Assembly: GCA_018608625.1 (NCBI GenBank)
Contig: JABAZC010000071.1
Span: 79,615-143,614 of the forward strand
Source of the DNA: Flavobacteriaceae bacterium
GTDB lineage: Bacteria > Bacteroidota > Bacteroidia > Flavobacteriales > Flavobacteriaceae
DNA: 64,000 nucleotides
Direction of reading: 5' to 3'
Shown: positions 9,029 through 20,124 of the stretch, in pieces
Position numbering within the stretch: the stretch's first letter is position 1
Layout: the number at the start of each line of letters is the position of its first letter
Made by a program: the position numbers and the translations under genes
The notes under the pieces: generated by a model
Seen by the model: the letters and a program-made list of their open reading frames with translations, nothing else
Told to the model about the DNA's origin: nothing
Database searches by the model: none

Positions 9029-12007
9029 ATGTTAAAAAAACTTTTATCTATTAGTGTGTTTTTTGTTGCTCTTTCGTTGTCAGCACAAGATTATTTCCCA
9101 AAGAACGATGGCGTGAAATCAAAAAATACAAATTTCACAGCTTTAGTTAATGCTAAAATTTTCATCACCCCTACAAATCAGGTTGAAAATGGAGTTTTAC
9201 TAATTCAAGAAGGTCGCGTGATTCAAGTAGGAGCAGAAGTTAAACTGCCTCAGAATACCGTAATAATTGATTTAAAAGGAAAATCTATATACCCTTCTTT
9301 TATAGATATTTATTCTGATTTTGGAATTGCAAAAACCAAACGTAAAAGTGGTGTCTCACGCTCCGCTCAATACGGGCCAAGTCGAGAAGGTTTTTACTGG
9401 AATGATCACGTACGTCCGGAACAAAATGCAATCGACCAGTTTAAATATGATGACAAAACTGCTAAAAGCTTATTAGAAGCAGGTTTTGGAGTGGTCAACA
9501 CCCACATTCAAGACGGAATTGTACGTGGAACAGGTGCCTTAATTGCTTTAGATTCAAAAGGGTCTGATTCGCAGCGCATCTTGTCTGACCAGTCGGTACA
9601 GTACACATCCTTTTCAAAAAGTGTGCTTTCTCAACAATCATATCCATCTTCTATTATGGGTGCAATGGCTTTATTAAGACAACTTAATCACGATTCAGAA
9701 TGGTACAAAAAAGGGAACATTCCAACTAAAGACCGCTCTATAGAAGCCTTTAATCAACATAAAAAAAAGGTACAGATTTTTGAGGCTGGTAGCAGAGCAA
9801 ATGCCCTGAGAGCTGATGCCGTAGGAGACGACTTTGGAGTTCAGTATGTTATTTTGGGTGGTGGTGATGAGTACGAACGTATCAACGATATCAAAAACAC
9901 ACAAGCTACGTTTATCCTCCCTTTAAACTTTCCAAAAGCTTATAATGTTGAAGATTCTTTTTTAACAAATTCGTTGGAGTTGGAGGCGATGAAAGAATGG
10001 AACCAACGACCTGGAAATCCCGTGGCTTTAGATTTATCTGGAGTGTCGTTTGCATTTACAACAAAGGGATTAAAATCTATGAAAGACTTTAAGACTAACC
10101 TATTGAAATCCATTGAGTATGGATTGGACAAGGTCACTGCTCTAGAAGCCTTAACCTCACAGCCTTCGAAAATTTTAGGAAACTCAAAACTTGGTAATTT
10201 AAATATTGATAGCTACGCAAATTTCTTAATTACTTCAGGAGATATATTTGAAGCTGAAACAACCCTTTATGAAAATTGGGTTAATGGTTCAAGAACGATC
10301 ATTACCCCTCTTTCCAAAACTGATCTTAGAGGAGACTACTATTTTTCAATAAATAAAGACTCCTATAAACTAAAAATCAGTGGTACATTAATTAAACTTA
10401 AATCAGAAGTGACATCAGATTCATTGAAATTAAGTAGTAGTTTAAACTATAAGAATGATTGGATGCATTTAATGTTTTCATCTAAAGACACTACAAATCA
10501 AGAATTTATAAGATTGAATGCTAAAATTTTATCAACTATAAAATCGATAAAAGGAAAAGCAACCTTAGTGGACGGCTCTACCCCTAATGTAGAACTGAAA
10601 AAAGTAGTAGACACGAGCAAAACATCAAAACCAGAGATGAAGAAGAAAGAGCTTCCTTTTCCAGTCATAGTCCCTGTTAGTTATCCAAATGGTGCCTATG
10701 GGTTTTCAAAACTCCCAGAAGCAGAGACACTCTTATTTAAAAATGCAACGGTTTGGACCAATGAGTCCGAAGGTATTCTAGAGGCTACAGATGTATTAGT
10801 TCATAATGGTTTAATTTCAAAAATTGGGAAAAATATTAAAAGTAAAAAAGCAGTAGTAATCGATGCAACTGGAAAGCATTTAACAACTGGAATTGTAGAT
10901 GAACATTCGCACATAGCGGCTGCTAGTATTAATGAAGGAGGTCAAAATTCTTCAGCAGAAGTAAGTATTGAAGATGTAATTGACGCTGATGACATTGATA
11001 TTTATCGAAATTTAGCAGGCGGCGTAACTTCAATTCAGATTTTACATGGTTCTGCCAATCCTATCGGAGGTCGCTCCGCTATTATTAAGTTAAAATGGGG
11101 GGCGTCGGCAAAAGAATTGATTTATAATGAAAGTCCTAAGTTTATAAAGTTTGCTTTGGGAGAAAACGTAAAACAATCTAATTGGGGCAGCTACAGTAGG
11201 TTTCCACAAACGCGAATGGGAGTTGAACAACTTTACATTGATTATTTTACAAGAGCAAAAGCATATGATGCCAAACAAAAAAGTGGAAAACCGTACCGCA
11301 AAGATGTTGAAATGCAGGTTCTTGCTCAAATTCTTAATAAAGAACGCTTTATTAGTTGCCACTCCTATATACAAAGCGAAATTAATATGCTAATAAAAGT
11401 CGCTGAAAAATTTGATTTCAACATTAATACCTTCACACATATTTTGGAAGGCTACAAAGTAGCTGATAAGATGAAAGCTCACGGAGTTGGCGCCTCAACT
11501 TTTAGTGATTGGTGGGCCTATAAATTCGAAGTGAATGATGCAATTCCCTACAATGCGTCGATATTAAACGCTATGGGCGTTGTAACCGCTATCAATAGTG
11601 ATGATGCCGAAATGTCTCGACGCCTTAACCAAGAAGCTGCGAAGGCCGTAAAATATGGCGGCACCTCTGAACAAGACGCCTGGAAAATGGTCACACTTAA
11701 CCCTGCAAAACTACTTCATATCGACCATCGTGTGGGTAGTATTAAGGTAGGGAAAGATGCCGATCTTGTACTTTGGAGCCATCACCCATTATCAATTTAT
11801 GCGAAAGCTGAAAAAACACTAATTGAAGGTGCGACCTATTTTGATAGTGAACGGGATCAAAAGATAAGAACTTCTATTCAGTCTGAAAGAAACATACTCA
11901 TAGAAATGATGTTAAAAGAAAAAAATAAAGGTATGAAAACACAGCCAATTAAGAAAAAAGATAAACAGTTACTTCACTGTGATTCTATGCATTTTAATCA
12001 ACTATAA
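9029..12007 (+). CDS. Secreted two-domain amidohydrolase
   Basis: Signal peptide ending LSAQ. C-terminal amidohydrolase with GIVDEHSHIAA, CHSYIQSE, THILEGYK, NSDDAEM and GSIKVGKDADLVLW. The N-terminal copy has a related composite-domain start. Confidence 0.88.
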   Translation: MLKKLLSISVFFVALSLSAQDYFPKNDGVKSKNTNFTALVNAKIFITPTNQVENGVLLIQEGRVIQVGAEVKLPQNTVIIDLKGKSIYPSFIDIYSDFGIAKTKRKSGVSRSAQYGPSREGFYWNDHVRPEQNAIDQFKYDDKTAKSLLEAGFGVVNTHIQDGIVRGTGALIALDSKGSDSQRILSDQSVQYTSFSKSVLSQQSYPSSIMGAMALLRQLNHDSEWYKKGNIPTKDRSIEAFNQHKKKVQIFEAGSRANALRADAVGDDFGVQYVILGGGDEYERINDIKNTQATFILPLNFPKAYNVEDSFLTNSLELEAMKEWNQRPGNPVALDLSGVSFAFTTKGLKSMKDFKTNLLKSIEYGLDKVTALEALTSQPSKILGNSKLGNLNIDSYANFLITSGDIFEAETTLYENWVNGSRTIITPLSKTDLRGDYYFSINKDSYKLKISGTLIKLKSEVTSDSLKLSSSLNYKNDWMHLMFSSKDTTNQEFIRLNAKILSTIKSIKGKATLVDGSTPNVELKKVVDTSKTSKPEMKKKELPFPVIVPVSYPNGAYGFSKLPEAETLLFKNATVWTNESEGILEATDVLVHNGLISKIGKNIKSKKAVVIDATGKHLTTGIVDEHSHIAAASINEGGQNSSAEVSIEDVIDADDIDIYRNLAGGVTSIQILHGSANPIGGRSAIIKLKWGASAKELIYNESPKFIKFALGENVKQSNWGSYSRFPQTRMGVEQLYIDYFTRAKAYDAKQKSGKPYRKDVEMQVLAQILNKERFISCHSYIQSEINMLIKVAEKFDFNINTFTHILEGYKVADKMKAHGVGASTFSDWWAYKFEVNDAIPYNASILNAMGVVTAINSDDAEMSRRLNQEAAKAVKYGGTSEQDAWKMVTLNPAKLLHIDHRVGSIKVGKDADLVLWSHHPLSIYAKAEKTLIEGATYFDSERDQKIRTSIQSERNILIEMMLKEKNKGMKTQPIKKKDKQLLHCDSMHFNQL

Positions 12008-12018
12008 ACACAACAACT

Positions 12019-13317
12019 ATGAAACTTATAAAATTAATATCTGTTATAACTGTTTGTGTGACTATATCAAATGCACAACAAACGCCAGGAGATCAACAAT
12101 CAAAATCAGTTGCTATTATTGGTGCCACCGCACATATTGGAAATGGAAACGTCGTAGAAAATAGCCTCGTTCTTTTTAACAATGGAATTATTCAAAATGT
12201 TTCTGTATACAATGGAAGTGAAGATCTGACAAAGATGGATGTTATTAAGGCCTCTGGGCAACATATCTATCCTGGGTTTATCGTTCCTAACTCCACATTG
12301 GGATTAATCGAAATTGATGCCGTAAGAGCCTCTGATGACGACGAAGAAATCGGAACATGGAACCCACACATTCGGAGTCTAATTGCTTACAATGCAGAAT
12401 CTAAAGTGGTTGAGAGCATGCGACCAAACGGAGTGCTTTTAGCACAAATAACACCCAGAGGTGGACGTATCTCCGGGACGTCATCTGTGGTCCAATTAGA
12501 TGCTTGGAACTGGGAAGATGCAGTGGTTAGAGAAAATGGTGGCATTCATCTAAATTGGCCTAACACATTAACTCGTGGGCGTCGTTGGCTAGGAGAAGAT
12601 TCTGGACTGAAAAGCAATCCAAAATATAGCATTCAAACTACAGAAATAGAGGCTTACTTTAAGCATTCCAAAGCAAATTCAAAAAGCAGTAGAGGGACTC
12701 AAAACCTTCCTCTAAATGCTATGAAAGGTTTATTTAACAACTCAAAAACACTTTTTATTCATGTGAATGATGAAAAAGGAATCTGGGATGCTGTTGAATT
12801 TTCAAAAAAACAGGGCATTACAAAAGTAGTCATTGTTGGAGGCTATGAAACGTATAAGCTAGGTACATATTTGAAAGAAAATAATGTATCGGTGCTTCTG
12901 CAACGTGTGCACTCTAGACCTACTAATGACGATCATGATTACGACCTTCCATTTAAAATGGCAAAGCTATTGGTAGATGAAGGAGTTAATGTAGGCTTGG
13001 AAACGAGTGGTGACATGGAGCGCATGAATTCTAGAAACTTACCCTTTTATGCGGGTACAACAGTAGCGCACGGACTTTCAAAAGAACAGGCACTTCAGTT
13101 AATTACTTTAAATACTGCAAAAATATTAGGAATTGATGCTAAATATGGATCTTTGGAAGTTGGTAAAAGCGCGACCTTATTTATAAGTAAAGGTGATGCG
13201 TTAGACATGCGAACAAACCAGCTGACTCAAGCTTTTATTGACGGTCGAAACATCAGTTTAGAAAGTCATCAAACTGAGTTATGGAAACGCTACTCAAAAA
13301 AATACAGCACGAACTAA
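12019..13317 (+). CDS. Secreted amidohydrolase family protein, apparently lacking the metal-binding HxH
   Basis: Signal peptide ending SNAQ; GQHIYPGFIVPNSTLGL where HxH is expected; C-terminal YGSLEVGKSATLFIS composite-domain motif. Confidence 0.85.
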   Translation: MKLIKLISVITVCVTISNAQQTPGDQQSKSVAIIGATAHIGNGNVVENSLVLFNNGIIQNVSVYNGSEDLTKMDVIKASGQHIYPGFIVPNSTLGLIEIDAVRASDDDEEIGTWNPHIRSLIAYNAESKVVESMRPNGVLLAQITPRGGRISGTSSVVQLDAWNWEDAVVRENGGIHLNWPNTLTRGRRWLGEDSGLKSNPKYSIQTTEIEAYFKHSKANSKSSRGTQNLPLNAMKGLFNNSKTLFIHVNDEKGIWDAVEFSKKQGITKVVIVGGYETYKLGTYLKENNVSVLLQRVHSRPTNDDHDYDLPFKMAKLLVDEGVNVGLETSGDMERMNSRNLPFYAGTTVAHGLSKEQALQLITLNTAKILGIDAKYGSLEVGKSATLFISKGDALDMRTNQLTQAFIDGRNISLESHQTELWKRYSKKYSTN

Positions 13318-13357
13318 TTAATGAAATTAATAAGAAGTAAACACTTAATTTAGTGGC

Positions 13358-14155
13358 ATGGTAAAAACAATCAGTAGTCTTCAAAATCCATTTATAAAAC
13401 AATTAGTTCAGCTTAAAGAAAAGTCTAAATTAAGAAAACAAACGGGCTTGTTTATCATAGAAGGCAAGCGTGAAGTATCGTTAGCTATCAAAGGGAGTTA
13501 TAGGCTAGAAACGCTCTACTACTATGCGGACTTATTTTCTGCTGCTGAAGCTGCTGCTCTTGAACCCTATGGAATAGATATTATTGAGATTTCAAAGGCT
13601 GTGTATGAAAAGGTAGCACACAGAGAAACAACTGAAGGAGTAATTGCAGTTGCAAAGGCCAATGACCTGAGCTTGGATAGCTTAAAAATAACATCTGAAA
13701 ACCCATTAATATTAGTCGCTGAATCACCTGAAAAACCTGGGAATATTGGAGCGTTATTACGCACCGCTGATGCTGCTAATATTGATGCTGTTATTATTGC
13801 CAATCCATTAACAGATCTCTACAATCCAAATATTATAAGATCAAGTGTTGGCGGAGTCTTTACCGTACCTATAGCTACAGGAACAACTTCCGAAGTGATT
13901 GCGTACTTAAAACGTAATAATATTGCTATCTACCCTGCAATACTTCAAGAATCTGTAGCGTATGACTCTATAGATTTTAAAACTCCTTCTGCAATAGTCA
14001 TAGGGACTGAATCTACTGGACTTACAGAAAAATGGCTTAAAGACTCTACAACAAAAATCCAAATTCCTATGGAAGGAAAATTAGATTCTATGAACTTATC
14101 GGTTGCCGCAGGAATTCTCATATTTGAAGCTAAAAGGCAACGGAAACTTATCTAA
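13358..14155 (+). CDS. TrmH/SpoU-family RNA 2'-O-methyltransferase
   Basis: SPEKPGNIGALLRTADAANID, IVIGTESTGLTEKW, IPMEGKLDSMNLSVAAGILIFE (SpoU motifs 1-3). Confidence 0.92.
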   Translation: MVKTISSLQNPFIKQLVQLKEKSKLRKQTGLFIIEGKREVSLAIKGSYRLETLYYYADLFSAAEAAALEPYGIDIIEISKAVYEKVAHRETTEGVIAVAKANDLSLDSLKITSENPLILVAESPEKPGNIGALLRTADAANIDAVIIANPLTDLYNPNIIRSSVGGVFTVPIATGTTSEVIAYLKRNNIAIYPAILQESVAYDSIDFKTPSAIVIGTESTGLTEKWLKDSTTKIQIPMEGKLDSMNLSVAAGILIFEAKRQRKLI

Positions 14156-14243
14156 AAATAAGTTCCATTAATTGTTTAAATATTTTGTGTAAAAACTAAG
14201 TATTGTTATTGCGTGTTTCGTTTGATTGTAGTAATTTTAGATA

Positions 14244-16460
14244 ATGACAGAGGATGAAATTGCAACTGAAAATGCGGCTATAGCAAAAGACTACAAAGAA
14301 CTACTAAAAATCAGTTACAGAACTCTCTCTGCAAAAGACAAAAAGCTAATAAGAAAAGCATTTGAAGTTGCTCTGGATGCTCATTCAAACCAACGCCGTA
14401 AATCTGGAGAAGCCTATATTTTTCATCCAATTGCAGTTGCAAAAATAGTAGCTTCAGAAATAGGTCTTGATGCGAATTCCATTGCTGCTGCCCTGCTTCA
14501 CGACGTTGTGGAAGATTGTGCACGCTACACCATAGATGACATTCAACAACTATTTGGTGAAACTGTTGCAAGAATTGTGAACGGCTTAACTAAAATCTCA
14601 AACATAAAAAAAGACTTGAATGTCTCGATGCAGGCCGAGAATTTTAGACGAATGCTTCTAACCCTCCATGATGACATCCGCGTTATTATTATTAAGATTG
14701 CCGATAGACTTCACAACATGCAAACTATTCATTCGATGCGTGAAGATAAGCAACTAAAAATCGCTTCTGAAACATTATACATTTATGCACCTCTTGCCCA
14801 TAAAATAGGCTTATATAATATCAAAACAGAACTTGAAGACTTAGCTTTAAAATATACAGAGCCAGAGATTTATAACGGGATTTTAAACAAATTAAAAGAA
14901 AGCAAAGAAGAACAAGATCTTTACATAAAAGATATTAATAAGATTCTCAAAAAGGCTCTCAATAAAGAGAAATTAAAGTATGAAATCAAAGGTAGACCAA
15001 AATCAATTTTCTCAATTCGAAGAAAAATAAGAAACCAAGGCGTTTCTTTTGAAGAAGTCTATGATAAATTTGCAGTAAGAATTATCTATAAATCAGAACT
15101 AAAAGAGGAGAAATTTTTAGCTTGGAAAATTTATTCTATTGTTACTGACCACTTTCGCCCCAACCCAATTCGATTACGAGACTGGATATCAGCGCCAAAA
15201 TCTACGGGCTATGAAGCTCTACATATCACAGTTATGGGGCCTAAAGGTCGCTGGGTAGAAGTTCAGATTAGAAGCGAACGAATGAATGAAATTGCAGAAA
15301 AGGGGTATGCAGCGCATTACAAGTATAAAGAGGGTGAAAAAGAACAGGATGAAAATTTAGAGAGTTGGATTGGAAAACTTCAAGAAGTAATTGAGAATCC
15401 AGATTCGAATGCAGTAGAGTTTGTAGAGCAGTTTAAACTTAATCTTTATGCTAAAGAAATATTTGTATTTACCCCCAATGGTGATTTAAAATCACTGCCG
15501 ACAGCCGCTACTCCTTTAGATTTCTCTTTTAGTATCCATACCGAGATAGGAATGAAAACTAGAGGCGCCAAGGTGAATGGCAAATTGGTTCCACTAAACC
15601 ATATCTTACAAAGTGGTGATCAAGTAGATATTATTACTTCCGAAAATGCCAAACCAACGTCCAACTGGCTAGATTACGTTACAACAACACGCGCTAAAAG
15701 TAAGATAAAATCCTCACTCAAAGAAGAAAAGAAAACCATTGCTGAAGATGGAAAAGAGATATTAAGACGAAAGCTTAAGCAACTGAAAATTTCTTTAAAT
15801 GAAAAATCAATCAATGAACTTGTAAACTATTTTAATCTAAATACAAGTTTAGATTTGTTTTATAGAATTGGCATCGGAAGTATCGACAATACAATGCTAA
15901 AAAGTTATGCCGCTTCCAGAAGTAACGCGCTGGTTAGTTTTATAAAAAATAAAATTACTCGCAACAAAGGAATCCTAAAAGAATCAGTTGAAAAAGATGA
16001 AATCACTTCTAAATACGACATGCTTGTTTTTGGAAAAGAAGAAGAGAAACTTAATTACCTACTTTCTTCTTGTTGCAATCCAATTCCTGGAGATATGGTT
16101 TTTGGGTTTCTTAGTATCAAAGAAGGTATTAAAATTCATAAAAAAGTATGCCCAAATGCGTTAAGTCTTCAATCCAATTATGCCTACAGAATAATGTCAG
16201 CAAAATGGATAGATTCTTCACAACAAGTATTTAGGGCAGTTGTTAAGCTAACAGGAATAGACAGACTAGGTTTAGTAAACTCTATAACCAAAGTGGTTTC
16301 TGAAAATATGAACGTAAATATTAAAAGTATAAAATTTGATACTGATAGTGGAATCTTTAATGGGGAAATTAGTGTAGAAGTCAACAATAATAACTTTGTT
16401 GAAAAGCTCATGGAGCGCCTGCAAAAAATAAATGGTATCGAAAAAGTGTTTAGAATCTAA
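14244..16460 (+). CDS. Bifunctional (p)ppGpp synthetase/hydrolase, RelA/SpoT family
   Basis: HD motif AALLHDVVED, DRLHNM, synthetase motif DKFAVRIIY and GYEALHITV, TGS domain (FVFTPNGDLKSLP), C-terminal ACT domain. Confidence 0.95.
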   Translation: MTEDEIATENAAIAKDYKELLKISYRTLSAKDKKLIRKAFEVALDAHSNQRRKSGEAYIFHPIAVAKIVASEIGLDANSIAAALLHDVVEDCARYTIDDIQQLFGETVARIVNGLTKISNIKKDLNVSMQAENFRRMLLTLHDDIRVIIIKIADRLHNMQTIHSMREDKQLKIASETLYIYAPLAHKIGLYNIKTELEDLALKYTEPEIYNGILNKLKESKEEQDLYIKDINKILKKALNKEKLKYEIKGRPKSIFSIRRKIRNQGVSFEEVYDKFAVRIIYKSELKEEKFLAWKIYSIVTDHFRPNPIRLRDWISAPKSTGYEALHITVMGPKGRWVEVQIRSERMNEIAEKGYAAHYKYKEGEKEQDENLESWIGKLQEVIENPDSNAVEFVEQFKLNLYAKEIFVFTPNGDLKSLPTAATPLDFSFSIHTEIGMKTRGAKVNGKLVPLNHILQSGDQVDIITSENAKPTSNWLDYVTTTRAKSKIKSSLKEEKKTIAEDGKEILRRKLKQLKISLNEKSINELVNYFNLNTSLDLFYRIGIGSIDNTMLKSYAASRSNALVSFIKNKITRNKGILKESVEKDEITSKYDMLVFGKEEEKLNYLLSSCCNPIPGDMVFGFLSIKEGIKIHKKVCPNALSLQSNYAYRIMSAKWIDSSQQVFRAVVKLTGIDRLGLVNSITKVVSENMNVNIKSIKFDTDSGIFNGEISVEVNNNNFVEKLMERLQKINGIEKVFRI

Positions 16461-16485
16461 AAATTAGTTTAAATTTGAAGTTCTT

Positions 16486-16947
16486 ATGAGTATAAAACCA
16501 AAAAATAACAATCAGGAAATTGTAAAAAATGAGTTTACTAAATTTCTTGGCGAAAATGGTCATCGTAAAACCCCAGAGCGTTTTGCTATTCTTCAAGAAA
16601 TTTATGATAACGAGGATCACTTTGATATAGAATCTCTTTACATCAAAATGAAAAACAAAAACTACCGTGTTTCAAGGGCAACTTTATACAATACTATTGA
16701 ACTACTTTTAGAATGTGCATTGGTAAGAAGACATCAATTTGGTCAAAATCAAGCTCAATATGAGAAGTCATACTTTGACAAACAACACGATCACATTATT
16801 TTAACTGATACTGGTGAAGTATTTGAGTTTTGTGATCCAAGAATTTTATCGATACAAAAAACAATCGAGGAAGTATTTGACATAAATATTGACAAACACT
16901 CTTTATACTTTTATGGAACAAAAAGAAATACTAAAATTAACGATTAA
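16486..16947 (+). CDS. Fur-family transcriptional regulator
   Basis: [50 protein letters not shown] winged helix; [20 protein letters not shown]. Confidence 0.92.
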   Translation: MSIKPKNNNQEIVKNEFTKFLGENGHRKTPERFAILQEIYDNEDHFDIESLYIKMKNKNYRVSRATLYNTIELLLECALVRRHQFGQNQAQYEKSYFDKQHDHIILTDTGEVFEFCDPRILSIQKTIEEVFDINIDKHSLYFYGTKRNTKIND

Positions 16948-16952
16948 ATAGC

Positions 16953-18224
16953 ATGGCGGTAGATTTATTACTTGGGTTACAATGGGGTGACGAAGGTAAA
17001 GGAAAAATTGTAGATGTATTAACATCAAATTATAATATTATAGCACGATTTCAAGGGGGTCCAAATGCAGGTCACACACTTGTTTTTAATGGGATGAAGC
17101 ATGTGCTACATACTATTCCTTCTGGAATTTTTCATAAAGAGGCTATAAACTTAGTGGGCAATGGAGTAGTTATTGATCCCGTAATTTTCAAAAAAGAATT
17201 AGACAAATTAGCCGTTCATAATATTGATTATAAAAAGTCCTTGGTTATTTCTAGAAAAGCGCATTTGATATTACCAACACACCGCCTTTTGGATGCCGCT
17301 TCTGAAGCTTCAAAAGGTAAAGCCAAAATTGGATCTACTCTAAAGGGAATCGGACCAACTTACATGGACAAAACTGGCCGTAATGGCATACGAGTTGGTG
17401 ATTTAGAATTGGACAACTGGAAAGAGAAATATAGAGTATTGGCAAACAAACATGAGTCAATGGTAAGTTTCTATAACGTTGATTTAGAATATGACTTAGA
17501 TGAACTAGAAGCTGAATTTTTTAAAGCTGTAGACGTTTTAAAATCTTTAAATTTTATTGATTCTGAAGAATATTTACACCAAGCACAACGCGATGGAAAA
17601 TCAATTTTAGCTGAAGGTGCTCAAGGATCCTTATTGGACATTGACTTTGGGACCTACCCATTTGTAACTTCATCGAATACAACAGCAGCTGGCGCATGTA
17701 CAGGCTTAGGAATTGCACCTAACACCATAGGAGATGTGTTTGGGATATTTAAAGCATACACAACCCGAGTAGGTTCTGGCCCATTCCCAACTGAACTATT
17801 TGATGAAGATGGTGAAACTATGGGACGAGTAGGAAATGAATTTGGAGCCACTACAGGTCGATCACGTCGATGTGGATGGCTAGATCTGGTAGCGCTCCGT
17901 TATGCATGTCAAGTTAATGGAGTAACTCAACTAATGATGATGAAAGCAGATGTGTTGTCAGGATTTAAATCACTGAAGGTTTGTACTGCATATAAATACA
18001 AAGGAGAAATCATTCACCATTTCCCTTACAATGTAGAAGCCGATAATATCTCCCCTATTTATACTGATTTTGAGGGTTGGGATGAAGATCTTACAGAAAT
18101 GAACAATGAATCTACACTTCCAAAATCATTGAATGCTTACATTGATTTTCTTGAAGAAGAATTACAGATTCCTATAAAAGTAGTTTCTGTAGGTCCTGAT
18201 AGAAAACAAACAATATTTAGATAA
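16953..18224 (+). CDS. purA: Adenylosuccinate synthetase
   Basis: GLQWGDEGKGKIVD, FQGGPNAGHTL, GIGPTYMDK, GRSRRCGWLDLVALRYA. Confidence 0.97.
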   Translation: MAVDLLLGLQWGDEGKGKIVDVLTSNYNIIARFQGGPNAGHTLVFNGMKHVLHTIPSGIFHKEAINLVGNGVVIDPVIFKKELDKLAVHNIDYKKSLVISRKAHLILPTHRLLDAASEASKGKAKIGSTLKGIGPTYMDKTGRNGIRVGDLELDNWKEKYRVLANKHESMVSFYNVDLEYDLDELEAEFFKAVDVLKSLNFIDSEEYLHQAQRDGKSILAEGAQGSLLDIDFGTYPFVTSSNTTAAGACTGLGIAPNTIGDVFGIFKAYTTRVGSGPFPTELFDEDGETMGRVGNEFGATTGRSRRCGWLDLVALRYACQVNGVTQLMMMKADVLSGFKSLKVCTAYKYKGEIIHHFPYNVEADNISPIYTDFEGWDEDLTEMNNESTLPKSLNAYIDFLEEELQIPIKVVSVGPDRKQTIFR

Positions 18225-18232
18225 TAATTAAG

Positions 18233-18260
18233 AATCTATCCTAGCGATAGATTTTTTTTT
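18233..18260 (+). terminator. Rho-independent terminator downstream of purA
   Basis: Perfect 8-bp stem aatctatc/gatagatt, loop ctagc, followed by T9. Confidence 0.8.
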
Positions 18261-18333
18261 AGGTCATAAAATAATCTTAAGTTGCTAACCAAAGATCTCT
18301 ATTTTACTTATTTTTGGAATAAATCATATAAAC

Positions 18334-20103
18334 TTGAAGTATAAAAGTCATAATTTCATAACCTACCTCCTAATTTTATTAGGTACTACTTTATATGCCC
18401 AAGAACGAAGAAAGATTGAGATTGAGTATGCTCCATTCATGACTTTTGATGAATCTAAACCTGATGCTGCAATACTGACTCGAGATAATTCAAAACAAGT
18501 TCACATTAAACATGAAGGAATTGAGATGTGGTGTGATCAAGCCATCTATGACGCCAAACAGGACTTTATAGAGGCCTACGGTAAAGTTAGAATAAACCAA
18601 GGGGATACAATTAACATGACCTCTAAATATGTTGAATATAGTGGTAAAACTCAACTAGCATTTGCAAGTGGTGAGGTTGTTTTAAAGGATCCAACCTCAG
18701 TAATCACAACCGACACCCTATACTTTGATCGAATGAAGCAAAAAGCCTTTTATGAAAGTAATGGTAAGGTCGTTCGAGACACAACTGGTACCATTACTAG
18801 TACGGTTGGGCTGTATTACATGAAAACTAAAAAATATCAATTTGTGAACAATGTTAAATTAGTAAATCCTGAATATATAATAGAATCTAATCGGCTTGAT
18901 TTTTACAGTCTTTCAGGCTATGCCTTTTTATATGGACCAACAACAATCACAAGTGAAACTAGTGTAATATACTGTGAAAGAGGATTCTATAATACCACTG
19001 ATGATACTGGATACTTTGTGAAAAAATCAAAAATAAATTATGATGAACGTGTTGTTGAAGGGGACAGCCTATACTTTGACCGAAATAAAAGTTTTGCATC
19101 GGCTACCAATAACATTGTAATTACAGATACACTAAATAACACGATTGTAAAAGGACATTATGCCGAAGTATTTAGAGCCAAAGATTCTTTATTTATAACT
19201 AAGCGAGCTTTAGCAATTACGTTACAAGAAAACGACTCCATATTTGTACACAGCGATACCTTAATGGTGACTGGCAAACCTGAAAGAAGAATAACGAGAG
19301 GATATTATAATTCGAAAATATATAAATCAGATTTGAGTGGAAAAGCTGATTCTATTCACATGAATCAAAGAACTGGTTTAACCCAGCTAATAAATATTGA
19401 TCGAAATACTACACAGGATGCATTCTATAAACCTCAAAAACCTGTTTTATGGAATATTAAGAATCAGATCTCAGGAGATTCTATCCATTTAATTTCAAAC
19501 TCTGCTAATGAAAATTTAGATTCTTTGAAAGTTTTTAATAATGCCTTTGTGATTAGTAAAGACACATTAGGTGATGGATATAATCAGATCTCAGGAAAAA
19601 AACTATTTGGACTATTTGAAAATAATAGTCTATCAACCATCGATATAATTAAAAATGCCGAAACTATATATTATCTAAGAAATGAGGATAATGAATTGGT
19701 TGGAATTGACAAGTCTAAATCTGGGGCTATTAAAATTTGGTTATCCGAAAATAATATCGATGAAATGCGAAAATATAATCAGATTGGTGGCAAAACATAC
19801 CCGGAGTTGGATTTTCCTGAAAATGAAAAGATTCTTCGCGGATTTAATTGGCGTGAATCAGAACAACCTAAGAGTGTAAAAGATTTATTTAAAGACGATC
19901 CTCCATTGATTCTCAAAGTTATAAAAGGATTAGATGCCTATCCCTCTCAAGAATTATTTTTTGACTCAAATCTATTAGACCGAGTTAAAAAGGCTGAACC
20001 AAAATCGGATCTTAACACAAAAGAAAAAAAACAAAAGCCCAACAATAAATCTGCTCGAAAAGTCCCAAATAATCTATTGAAAGATAATTATATTACAAAG
20101 TAG
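18334..20103 (+). CDS. OstA/LptA-like LPS transport periplasmic protein (long Bacteroidota form)
   Basis: Signal peptide; repeated OstA units (IEMWCDQAIYDAKQDFIEAYGKVRINQGDTINMTSKYVEYSGKTQLAFASGEVVLKDPTSVITTDTLYFD). Confidence 0.85.
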   Translation: MKYKSHNFITYLLILLGTTLYAQERRKIEIEYAPFMTFDESKPDAAILTRDNSKQVHIKHEGIEMWCDQAIYDAKQDFIEAYGKVRINQGDTINMTSKYVEYSGKTQLAFASGEVVLKDPTSVITTDTLYFDRMKQKAFYESNGKVVRDTTGTITSTVGLYYMKTKKYQFVNNVKLVNPEYIIESNRLDFYSLSGYAFLYGPTTITSETSVIYCERGFYNTTDDTGYFVKKSKINYDERVVEGDSLYFDRNKSFASATNNIVITDTLNNTIVKGHYAEVFRAKDSLFITKRALAITLQENDSIFVHSDTLMVTGKPERRITRGYYNSKIYKSDLSGKADSIHMNQRTGLTQLINIDRNTTQDAFYKPQKPVLWNIKNQISGDSIHLISNSANENLDSLKVFNNAFVISKDTLGDGYNQISGKKLFGLFENNSLSTIDIIKNAETIYYLRNEDNELVGIDKSKSGAIKIWLSENNIDEMRKYNQIGGKTYPELDFPENEKILRGFNWRESEQPKSVKDLFKDDPPLILKVIKGLDAYPSQELFFDSNLLDRVKKAEPKSDLNTKEKKQKPNNKSARKVPNNLLKDNYITK

Positions 20104-20124
20104 AGGAGAATATAAAAAGGATTA

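Noticed and set aside
11979-12164. 61-aa ORF across the amidohydrolase junction
   Set aside because: Out-of-frame reading of the start of the 12019 gene; the 12019 frame has a signal peptide and domain motifs.
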